Below are positions 1-5,133 of a DNA stretch of 5,133 nt, piece after piece. This DNA comes from Deltaproteobacteria bacterium (GTDB lineage Bacteria > Desulfobacterota_D > UBA1144 > Nemesobacterales > N074bin48), in contig SMWS01000123.1 in NCBI GenBank assembly GCA_004356685.1, forward strand, positions 1 through 5,133, in the 5' to 3' direction. Numbering within the stretch: the first letter of the stretch is position 1; every line of letters starts with the position of its first letter. Both the position numbers and the translations under genes were made by a program. The notes under the pieces are model-generated. The model searched no databases. It saw nothing but the letters and a program-made list of their open reading frames with translations, and was not told where the DNA came from.

Positions 1-461
1 GCTAAGTCATGCTGTCCCGTTTTATCAACCAGAGCATATTCAAAAACCCATCCTACCCCTGTTGCATCGGGACCCAAAGACGGAGTAATCCCCTCAGGCA
101 GCCGCCCGGTAACTTCATTTAGGTATTCAAGCACTCTGCTTCTGGCCCAGTACATATCGGTTCCGTCTTCAAAGATGATATAAACAAAGGACAATCCAAA
201 AGATGACTGTCCACGCACAGATTTTACTTTTGGAGCCGCAAGCATATTTGTAACAATTGGATAGGTAATCTGGTCTTCCACTAGGTCGGGACTTCTGCCC
301 TGCCACTCGGTGAACACAATTACCTGGACGTCGGAGAGGTCGGGTATTGCGTCCAGAGGGGTGTTTATCATAGCCCAGAGGCCCCAGACAGTAAAAAAGA
401 GCACAGCTACTACTGTCAGAAATTTATTCCGGGCTGAATAATCTATAATTTTGTCAATCAT
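1..461 (-). CDS. cusA: CusA, Cu(I)/Ag(I) efflux RND pump (N-terminal part, cut by window edge)
   Basis: Inner-membrane, proton-driven heavy-metal RND transporter that moves Cu(I)/Ag(I) out through CusB and CusC. Only the first 153 codons plus two bases are present; the family is usually about 1,040 residues, so most of the protein, including the methionine relay and the proton-relay helix, lies beyond the left edge. Seen: a cytoplasmic start (MIDKIIDYSARNKF), TM1 at about residues 14-32, then the RND signature DAIPDLSDVQV (37-47), ITYPIVTNML (65-74), IFEDGTDMYWARSRVLEYLN (96-115) and GPDATGVGW (130-138). These closely follow E. coli CusA from memory and differ from the CzcA type (divalent cations), so the monovalent-metal subfamily is favoured. 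The ATG at 461-459 has an AAGG at 474-471, nine bases upstream. It begins 41 bases after the cusB stop, as expected for the last gene of a cusCBA operon. Metal specificity is inferred from family and context. Confidence 0.95.
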   Translation of the reverse strand, partial: MIDKIIDYSARNKFLTVVAVLFFTVWGLWAMINTPLDAIPDLSDVQVIVFTEWQGRSPDLVEDQITYPIVTNMLAAPKVKSVRGQSSFGLSFVYIIFEDGTDMYWARSRVLEYLNEVTGRLPEGITPSLGPDATGVGWVFEYALVDKTGQHDL

Positions 462-502
462 TTATTTTTTCCTTTTTTGCCTCTTGTTGGATTCTTCCTC
501 TT

Positions 503-2038
503 TTACTCGGACTGCTTGCTGTTGCCAGGTTCATCAGCCTGACCCGACTGTGGTAGTTTTATAGCTTGAGTCTCCTTATGAGACTCAGTTTCGCTAGTGG
601 CCTTACCACTATCATCGGAAGCTTCTCCCCAAGTAGCTACTACAGCCTGAATTTTACTCTCTGAATCGATGAGGAAATTTGCCCGTGTTACGACCTTTTC
701 ACCTTCCTTTAAACCTCTTCGCACTTCATAGCTATCACCTGCCTCATAACCAAGCTCTACTCTTCTCATCTCCATATTTCCTTCACCCTTATCTACAAAT
801 ACTATGTCCTGTTTTCCTGTTCTTAGAACCGCACTTTTGGGCACCGTTAACATCTCTCCTAAAGGAATCATCAATTCAACATCGGCATACATTCCGGGAA
901 GGAGTTTAAGATCGGGATTGGGAAACTCCAACCTCGCCTTTGTAGTCCTTGTTTTTGTCATCAGGTGGGGCCAGATAAAAGTAACTTTGCCACTAAATAT
1001 TTCATTTGGCAGTGATTCTACGGTTATTATAGCTTCCTGACCTTTTTTAACTAAAGAGATATCGCTTTCATATATATCAGCATTAACCCACGCAGTTGTA
1101 TAGTCTGCTATTGTATAGATTCTGGTATTAGGCTCGACATACATATTTTCAAAAGCATTTTTAAATGTAACATAACCTGTAATAGGAGAGTGAATTATTA
1201 GACTCTTTTTTACCTTACCTGTGATTTCAAGTTCTCTAATCTGATCTTCAGATATATCCCACAACTTCAGCCTTCTTTTCGTCGACTCTGCAAGTGATTT
1301 AGCTCCCTGAGCTATCTCTGGAAATTCACTTTCTCCAAGAATATTCTTTGATTTAAGGGCAAGAAGATATTCTTCCTGTGTGGATACAATATCGGGGCTG
1401 TAGATTGAAAATAGAGGATCACCTTTTTTCACATGCTGAAATGTGTAATCTACAAAGACCTTATCAATCCATCCACTAAACTTAGTATGAATATATTCAA
1501 TTTTGGTTTCATCAAGCTCTACCATACCCACGGTTCGAATCTTCTTTGTCATGAATTTTATCGACACTGTTTGCGTCTTAACTCCAATCATTTGCTGTCT
1601 TTGTGTACTTACTATAAATGTAGATTCAGAATCGCTACCCATGCTTTTACTACCTGAACCCATACCGCTCATTCCATGCATGCCCTGCATACCACTCATT
1701 CCTTGCATTCCTTCGCTCTGGTTCATATCAGACTTCTCCACTTTCTTAGCCATGGTGCTTTTCTTTTCAGAGCCTCTTCTCTTTACAGGTACTAAATCCA
1801 TACTGCATATCGGGCATTTTCCAGGCTCTTTTAGCTTTAAAGACGGGTGCATGGTACAGGTCCAATATTTAACATCACCCTGTTCATCTAAAACCGGTTT
1901 GTATGTGTGTTCATGCTTTTTAGTAAAAATAGGAATTTTATTAACAATGGGAATTTTTGAACCGTAAAATGCAATAATTAAAATCAATATAAAAATTAAC
2001 GCGATTATTATTTTGTTCTTATTTTGTTTCAACATCAT
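503..2038 (-). CDS. cusB: CusB, periplasmic adaptor with N-terminal heavy-metal-binding domain and Met-rich linker
   Basis: Membrane fusion protein that links CusA to CusC and, in the characterised E. coli system, hands Cu(I)/Ag(I) to the pump. Length 511 aa; E. coli CusB is about 407, and most of the excess is N-terminal. Order seen: N-terminal hydrophobic anchor (about 9-25); heavy-metal-binding domain at about 56-85 with Cys61, Met63, His64, Cys75, Cys78 and Met80 (WTCTMHPS...CPICSMDLVPV); Gly-Met-X linker at 109-127; then the adaptor core from about 140, with the first beta-barrel/lipoyl strands (KFSGWIDKVFVDYTFQHVKK), an alpha-helical hairpin at about 217-270, the second lipoyl half (IIHSPITGYV, 281-290), the beta-barrel (AWVNADIYESD, LPGMYADVEL) and the membrane-proximal domain (VPKSAVLRTG). 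The last 40 residues are Ser/Glu/Gly-rich and probably disordered. The start is ATG at 2038 (a second ATG follows directly), with AGGAG eight bases upstream. It lies 39 bases after the cusC stop. Confident family call; the metal is inferred. Confidence 0.95.
   Translation of the reverse strand: MMLKQNKNKIIIALIFILILIIAFYGSKIPIVNKIPIFTKKHEHTYKPVLDEQGDVKYWTCTMHPSLKLKEPGKCPICSMDLVPVKRRGSEKKSTMAKKVEKSDMNQSEGMQGMSGMQGMHGMSGMGSGSKSMGSDSESTFIVSTQRQQMIGVKTQTVSIKFMTKKIRTVGMVELDETKIEYIHTKFSGWIDKVFVDYTFQHVKKGDPLFSIYSPDIVSTQEEYLLALKSKNILGESEFPEIAQGAKSLAESTKRRLKLWDISEDQIRELEITGKVKKSLIIHSPITGYVTFKNAFENMYVEPNTRIYTIADYTTAWVNADIYESDISLVKKGQEAIITVESLPNEIFSGKVTFIWPHLMTKTRTTKARLEFPNPDLKLLPGMYADVELMIPLGEMLTVPKSAVLRTGKQDIVFVDKGEGNMEMRRVELGYEAGDSYEVRRGLKEGEKVVTRANFLIDSESKIQAVVATWGEASDDSGKATSETESHKETQAIKLPQSGQADEPGNSKQSE
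1661..1714 (-). repeat. 27-bp tandem duplication encoding Gly-Met-X metal-binding linker of CusB
   Basis: Two adjacent 27-base units (1688-1714 and 1661-1687) match at 22 of 27 positions by hand alignment. They encode EGMQGMSGM and QGMHGMSGM, residues 109-126 of CusB. The methionines at 111, 114, 117, 120, 123 and 126 fall exactly every third residue, with a glycine before each and one histidine at 121. Clustered methionines are known Cu(I)/Ag(I) ligands in copper-handling proteins such as CopA-, Ctr- and Cus-type proteins. The role in binding here is inferred. The near-identical units suggest growth of the linker by local duplication. Confidence 0.8.
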
Positions 2039-2046
2039 ATTTAATT

Positions 2047-2051
2047 CTCCT
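2047..2051 (-). promoter_or_regulatory. Ribosome binding site of cusB
   Basis: AGGAG on the minus strand, eight bases before the first of two consecutive ATG codons (2038 and 2035). The spacing favours the first ATG. It sits in the 39-base gap after cusC, showing that cusB has its own translation signal within the operon. Confidence 0.75.
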
Positions 2052-2077
2052 ACAAGTTTTTAGATAAAAAATATTGT

Positions 2078-3331
2078 TCATATCAAATCAACCCCTGTTA
2101 TCTCCTCAAGTCTTGCAAGAGATATCTGATACTGAGAAAGTTGTTTGTAGTATTCGATCTCAAAATTAAATAGTGTCACAATGCTGCTGAGAAGTGTAAG
2201 GAAATCCACATCACCTACTTGATAGCCCGATATTGCAGACTCCAGGGAGATCCTTGACTGAGGTATAATGCCATTTCTATATAAACCCATGAGCTTTTCT
2301 GCAGTGTTTGCAGTAATGTATTTATCCTTTATTTCAAACAGTATAGTGTTGGTAGTATCTTCATAAATTTCCTTAACCTCTTTTAGGTTAAGTTCTGCCT
2401 CTTGCACCCCGAGTTTTTCCTTTCTCCAAAAATAAAGAGGAACCTTCAGTCCAAGTCCAACCTGCCAAAGATTATCCAGTTGTTGACTACCCCCGTCTCG
2501 GCTGAAATAAGTAGCCTGTAAAACAAAATCAGGATAATACTGTTTGCGTGCTAACTTTAATTCCTCTTGTTTGCTGTCTACCATTTCTGACATTTGTTTA
2601 AGAGTCGGAGATTTATTTTTGGCTATTTCATAAAACTGGTCGATCGAAATATTCAATATTGATTTGTCAATCTCTTCTGGTATTCCTAGATCTGATTGTT
2701 GCGGACGATTTAAAATGTTTTTAATCCGTGCCTCAATTATTTGCCTTTTCATCTCTAAAAGCTCAATTCTTTGTATAAAAGTAGAAAGCTCAACCTGGGC
2801 TTTTAAGACATCCTGCTGTATACCCTTTCCGACTTCGTATTTAACTTCAGTGGTCCTTACAAATGTTTCCAGCAAATCCTTATTTCTCTTTGTAATATCA
2901 ATAGATTTGCTGATAAAAAACCAGTCGTAATAAGCTTCTTTAAGATTGGCTATAATCCTTCTGGAGGTCGAATCAACCGCCCATTTCTGAGACTCGGATT
3001 TTTCTAAAGCAATTTTCTTTTTTGATGAGAGTTTTCCGGGAAATGGAATTTCTTGAATTATAAAAGCCTGAACGTCTGATCTTGGATCATCTCCAAGAGT
3101 TATTTCTGAAAAGCTTACATTTTTGAACCTAACTCCTATTGTAGGGTTTGGCAGAGTTGCTACCTGAGAAGGTATTTTCGTATAAGATTGCCACCTGCTT
3201 CTTGCAGCCTTTATCTCCGGATTGCTTTCTAAAGCTTCCCTCACCGCTGAATCAAGGCTCAAATACTCCTCAGCATTTCCATAATTAATATTAGTTAAAA
3301 TAAGGGTTAGCAGAACAAACAATAATTTCAT
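2078..3331 (-). CDS. cusC: CusC-like TolC-family outer membrane efflux protein
   Basis: Outer-membrane channel of the tripartite pump, which forms a trimeric barrel plus periplasmic tunnel through which the metal leaves the cell. With the start chosen here it is 417 aa, normal for the family. Seen: a signal peptide with hydrophobic core MKLLFVLLTLILTNINYGNA and likely cleavage after GNA (residue 20). There is no lipobox cysteine, so unlike E. coli CusC it is probably not a lipoprotein. Two tandem outer-membrane efflux repeats follow, about 24-209 and 230-413, with paired landmarks: ALESNPEIKAARSRW / KNKSPTLKQM, QEIPFPGKL / LKVPLYFWRK, and YEVGKGIQQDVLKAQVEL / YQVGDVDFLTLLSSIVTLFN. An in-frame ATG at 3349 would give six more residues, but GGAGGG lies inside that extension, just before the ATG at 3331, so 3331 is preferred. 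It is the first gene of the cus operon; assignment as CusC rather than CzcC rests on its CusB/CusA neighbours. Confidence 0.9.
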   Translation of the reverse strand: MKLLFVLLTLILTNINYGNAEEYLSLDSAVREALESNPEIKAARSRWQSYTKIPSQVATLPNPTIGVRFKNVSFSEITLGDDPRSDVQAFIIQEIPFPGKLSSKKKIALEKSESQKWAVDSTSRRIIANLKEAYYDWFFISKSIDITKRNKDLLETFVRTTEVKYEVGKGIQQDVLKAQVELSTFIQRIELLEMKRQIIEARIKNILNRPQQSDLGIPEEIDKSILNISIDQFYEIAKNKSPTLKQMSEMVDSKQEELKLARKQYYPDFVLQATYFSRDGGSQQLDNLWQVGLGLKVPLYFWRKEKLGVQEAELNLKEVKEIYEDTTNTILFEIKDKYITANTAEKLMGLYRNGIIPQSRISLESAISGYQVGDVDFLTLLSSIVTLFNFEIEYYKQLSQYQISLARLEEITGVDLI

Positions 3332-3335
3332 ATTT

Positions 3336-3341
3336 CCCTCC
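3336..3341 (-). promoter_or_regulatory. Ribosome binding site that decides the cusC start
   Basis: GGAGGG on the minus strand, four bases before the ATG at 3331. It lies within codons 4-5 of the longer open frame that begins at 3349. A strong Shine-Dalgarno sequence at this place, followed by a normal signal peptide (MKLLFVLL), supports 3331 as the real start; the longer form would put an acidic residue (MFLEGN) before the signal peptide. Confidence 0.75.
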
Positions 3342-3363
3342 AAAAACATTTTTCCACTACTTG

Positions 3364-3389
3364 GATAGAGTAAATATAATTACTCTATC
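3364..3389. promoter_or_regulatory. Perfect 10-6-10 inverted repeat upstream of cusC, candidate operator
   Basis: GATAGAGTAA (3364-3373), spacer ATATAA (3374-3379), then TTACTCTATC (3380-3389). The arms are exact reverse complements. It lies in the 89-base gap between the small exported-protein gene and the chosen cusC start, ending 32 bases before that ATG. Neither side is followed by a T-run, so it does not look like an intrinsic terminator. A TATGAT hexamer (minus strand, 3392-3387) overlaps one arm and could be a -10 element, but no good -35 is seen. Inference: binding site of a dimeric regulator controlling cusCBA. It does not match the CueR/MerR or CopY (TACA-TGTA) operator patterns I know, so the regulator cannot be named. 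No regulator gene is in the window. Confidence 0.55.
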
Positions 3390-3420
3390 ATAATAATAAA
3401 ATAAACTAGAGAGAAATAAT

Positions 3421-3813
3421 CTAAATTAAGAAGGAGGAGTTTTTCAGAAAAAGCTTGGTTAAACTTTCTCTGTCGGGAATTTTAAGACTATATTTATCCA
3501 GTATGTACTTATAGTAATTTTGCTGTGAGAAACTCTGATTAAATATATAAATATCAGACGAAAAGTCCGAGTCGATTTCTAAAGCCTTAGAGACTATGAA
3601 ATACTGACACATTGATCCGTTGCTATCCACAGATAATATAGTTTCATTATCCGAATCGTTACTGGCAGGTATCTGCTCATTTTCCATAACTTTCATGGAA
3701 TGACAGGAACTTTTGGAATTTTCCTGAGCGCTAACATCATGACAAAAATTGCCTAATCCACCGTAGCAAAGGAAAATGCTTATTGTTAAAAGATATAAGA
3801 GAGCCTTTCTCAT
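3421..3813 (-). CDS. Small exported Cys/His/Met-containing protein of unknown function, upstream of cusCBA
   Basis: Not recognised as a named family. From the ATG at 3813 it is 130 aa: a positively charged start (MRK), a hydrophobic segment at about 4-21 typical of a signal peptide, then a polar, Ser/Asn/Asp-rich body and a hydrophobic end (LTKLFLKNSSFLI). Possible metal ligands cluster after the signal: Cys24-His25, then Cys37-His38-Ser-Met40 and Met43, with a later Met68-Cys69. Signal peptidase cleavage after VSA (residue 29) would remove the first Cys-His pair; cleavage after GLG (21) would keep it. Cys16 is not in a good lipobox. The open frame extends to a TTG at 3885, but that version lacks a Shine-Dalgarno sequence and would bury the signal peptide, so ATG 3813 is chosen, although no clear ribosome site is seen there either. 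Its place just before cusC, in the same direction, suggests a periplasmic accessory role in copper/silver handling; this is inference. Confidence 0.6.
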   Translation of the reverse strand: MRKALLYLLTISIFLCYGGLGNFCHDVSAQENSKSSCHSMKVMENEQIPASNDSDNETILSVDSNGSMCQYFIVSKALEIDSDFSSDIYIFNQSFSQQNYYKYILDKYSLKIPDRESLTKLFLKNSSFLI

Positions 3814-3871
3814 ATAAAATTTAATATAAAGTTTTATTTCATAAAAAGCAATAAATAAGAGTTTAATTAAA

Positions 3872-3898
3872 TTAATATTCTCCAAGATTCATTGTAAA
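3872..3898 (-). promoter_or_regulatory. Weak candidate promoter upstream of the small exported protein
   Basis: The 121-base gap between the rhomboid stop and the ATG at 3813 is very AT-rich. On the minus strand it contains TTTACA (3898-3893, one mismatch to TTGACA) and TATTAA (3877-3872, two mismatches to TATAAT) with a 15-base spacer, which is short. In DNA this AT-rich such matches are expected by chance, so it is offered only as the best candidate seen. No terminator hairpin with a T-run was found in this gap. Confidence 0.2.
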
Positions 3899-3934
3899 CT
3901 ATATGTCACCGATAAATTATTTTTTTATATATAT

Positions 3935-4816
3935 TTAATCACAATAATCTGGATCTAGTTTACATGCCATTACAAAATCATCTTTTGCAAGTTCTTTCCT
4001 ATTAAAATCTTCATAACTATATGCCCGATTATAATAAGACCAAGCATCTTTAGGGTTTAATTCTATTGCTTTTGTATAATGCTTTAAAGCTATATGCACA
4101 TTTCCTTTTTCATCCTGTTTATAAGCATGGTATCCATGCCATTCATAAGAAATAGGATTATAGAATAGTGGCATTATTGATATCAATAAAATAAAAATCA
4201 ACAAAATCTTGCTTACAAGAAAATATATTCTATTTGTATTTTTTGGTAAAACATAAGCAGCTAAAACACCAGCTACAAGACCGCCAAAATGCGCATAAAT
4301 TGCCACATTATATATTTCTTTCATACTCAAAATAGTAGATAATATTAACCAGCCCAGTATTAGTAAAGACACTCTTGTAGGCAGTTTAAAGTAATCATTA
4401 TTTCTATGGTTAATATACAGATATCCATACATTCCATAGACAATCCCTGAAATACCAATACCTGTATCTACGCTTATTAAGAATTCCAGACCAGAAGAGG
4501 TAATTGAAAAGATTAATAGGAGTAATAAAAATTCGTATTTTTTAAGACCTCTTTCCAACTGAGAGCCAAAATACCATATCCAATACAAATTAAACAAGAG
4601 ATGAGCTACATCGGCATGTACAAATTGAGTTGTAATATAAACCCAATAAGCTCCGTCCCATATTTGGATACTGGAAAAATAGCCTAACAAATTCCAATAT
4701 TCCCAGGAGTCAAAATCATACTCTTTAAGTAATAAATATTGCCTAACTGCATTAATGATAGCTATGAAGGTAATTAAATCCGTTACAGGTGTCTTGAATC
4801 TTTTAAAATAGTTCAT
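3935..4816 (-). CDS. Rhomboid-family intramembrane serine protease with C-terminal TPR module
   Basis: Polytopic inner-membrane protease predicted to cut transmembrane helices of other proteins; the substrate is unknown. Length 293 aa. Seen: TM1 near 11-30, then the rhomboid landmark FVHADVAHLLFNLYWIWYFG (65-84), with His67, His72 and Asn76 matching E. coli GlpG His145, His150 and Asn154. The catalytic serine motif GISG is at 121-124 (Ser123), followed by VYGMYGY, and the catalytic histidine is His176 in AHFGGLVAG. Both dyad residues are present, so it should be active. An extra hydrophobic helix at about 197-219 follows the six-helix core, and residues 226-293 form about two TPR units (ALKHYTKAIELNP; WSYYNRAYSYEDFNRKELAKDDFVMACKLDP). 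If the core has six helices with both ends inside, the seventh would place the TPR in the periplasm; this is inferred. The ATG at 4816 has no visible Shine-Dalgarno sequence. It starts 37 bases after the tag-like stop. Confidence 0.9.
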   Translation of the reverse strand: MNYFKRFKTPVTDLITFIAIINAVRQYLLLKEYDFDSWEYWNLLGYFSSIQIWDGAYWVYITTQFVHADVAHLLFNLYWIWYFGSQLERGLKKYEFLLLLLIFSITSSGLEFLISVDTGIGISGIVYGMYGYLYINHRNNDYFKLPTRVSLLILGWLILSTILSMKEIYNVAIYAHFGGLVAGVLAAYVLPKNTNRIYFLVSKILLIFILLISIMPLFYNPISYEWHGYHAYKQDEKGNVHIALKHYTKAIELNPKDAWSYYNRAYSYEDFNRKELAKDDFVMACKLDPDYCD

Positions 4817-4853
4817 AAATAGAGTAATTTGTAGTAATACAGCAAATTGTAAA

Positions 4854-5133
4854 TTATAGAGCTTTCAACTCTTCATACCTAAAACAACTGATCAGGTGAT
4901 CGTTAATTACACCTGCTGCCTGAAGGAATGCATAGCAGATAGTAGTTCCGACAAAGAAAAGCCTTCTTTTTTAAGCGCATTGCTTATCTCATCAGAAAGA
5001 GGAGTGGATGCTGGAATTTCACGTAAGTCTTTCCAACTGTTATTAATAACCTGTCCCTCTGTAAAAGACCAAATATAAGAGTTGAAAGAGCCCTGTTTTT
5101 CCTGAAGTTTTAAAAAAGCTTTTGCGTTAGTAA
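4854..5133 (-). pseudogene. tag: 3-methyladenine DNA glycosylase I (Tag-like), C-terminal part with a frameshift
   Basis: Tag removes 3-methyladenine from alkylated DNA in base excision repair. Only the C-terminal half is in the window. In one frame (5131 to a TAA at 4909-4907) the translation reads TNAKAFLKLQ, then YIWSFTEGQ, LREIPASTPLSDEISNALKK and EGFS, which follows E. coli Tag (WSF, LSEIPTST, ALKKRGF) from memory. At about 4953-4955 the reading leaves the family pattern; shifting by one base restores it as VGTTICYAFLQAAGVINDHL then ISCFRYEELKAL, ending at TAA 4856-4854. That part has the NDHxxxC motif whose His and Cys are two of the zinc ligands in E. coli Tag (His175, Cys179). One T is missing from a TTT run (TTTTCTTTGTC). 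Without it the protein ends in an unrelated 15-residue tail. It could be a true pseudogene, a sequencing or assembly error, or, least likely, programmed frameshifting. The upstream part is off the window. Confidence 0.85.

Noticed and set aside
679..1967. Forward-strand open frames inside cusB (679-909, 804-1040, 1433-1657, 1503-1967)
   Set aside because: They lie antisense to a well-conserved cusB frame, have no recognisable domains, and consist of reverse-complement readings such as runs of Ile/Pro/Cys from the Gly-Met repeat.
2664..2930. Forward-strand open frame inside cusC
   Set aside because: Antisense to a clear TolC-family gene; no domain or ribosome binding site seen.
3364..3389. 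Reading the inverted repeat as an intrinsic terminator
   Set aside because: The arms are AT-rich and no T-run follows on either strand; the minus strand continues with CAAGTAGTGG.
3364..3389. Resemblance to a tet operator (CTCTATC and GATAGAG are parts of tetO)
   Set aside because: The half-sites are in the opposite order and orientation to tetO, where CTATCA and TGATAG face each other across a short centre; no tetR or tetA is nearby.
3814..3885. TTG start at 3885 for the small exported protein (154 aa)
   Set aside because: There is no Shine-Dalgarno sequence before it, and it would place a second hydrophobic stretch before a normal signal peptide. ATG 3813 begins directly with MRK plus a hydrophobic core.
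4853..4858. Exact TATAAT on the minus strand before the rhomboid gene
   Set aside because: It overlaps the stop codon of the tag-like gene. The nearest TTGAAA is only four bases upstream, and no acceptable -35 lies 16-18 bases away, so a promoter cannot be supported.
4896..5078. Forward-strand open frame of 60 codons
   Set aside because: It is antisense to the tag-like gene, whose conserved motifs on the minus strand explain this DNA.
4862..5089. 12-base inverted match: CTTTCAACTCTT at 4862-4873 and its reverse complement at 5078-5089
   Set aside because: Both copies lie within coding sequence of the tag-like gene, over 200 bases apart, with no flanking extension or mobile-element structure. 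It is probably chance.

Overview
The window carries one strand of genes, all transcribed from right to left on the minus strand. In transcription order they are: the 3' end of a frameshifted 3-methyladenine DNA glycosylase I gene (tag-like), a rhomboid protease with a C-terminal TPR module, a small exported Cys/His/Met-bearing protein of unknown function, and a copper/silver efflux operon cusC-cusB-cusA. The operon is cut by the left edge of the window after about 153 codons of cusA. No RNA gene, transposase, CRISPR array or forward-strand gene could be supported. No stretch of more than about 125 bases lacks a gene.

The organism is a Gram-negative bacterium, because a CusCBA pump needs an inner membrane, a periplasm and an outer membrane. 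The AT-rich DNA and the sequence style do not allow a phylum to be named from the window alone. Base composition is uneven. Hand counts of single 60-base lines give 34/60 and 35/60 G+C in the cusA start (61-120 and 301-360), but 14/60 in a line of the rhomboid gene (4201-4260). The three cus genes have clear Shine-Dalgarno sequences, whereas the rhomboid gene and the small exported protein have none that can be seen. The cus genes may therefore have a different history from their upstream neighbours.

The cus genes work together. CusA is the inner-membrane proton-driven RND pump, CusB the periplasmic adaptor and CusC the outer-membrane channel. No CusF metallochaperone gene is visible. However, CusB has a long N-terminal extension with a Cys/Met/His heavy-metal-binding domain followed by a Gly-Met-X triplet repeat, which could take the role of loading Cu(I) or Ag(I). 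The small Cys/His/Met protein directly upstream of cusC is a candidate accessory metal-binding protein.

The strongest non-coding signal is a perfect 10-6-10 inverted repeat at 3364-3389, in the short gap before cusC. It looks like an operator for a dimeric regulator and is not followed by a T-run. The most notable lesion is a one-base frameshift in the tag-like gene, which moves its conserved C-terminus, including the zinc-ligand motif NDHxxxC, out of frame.
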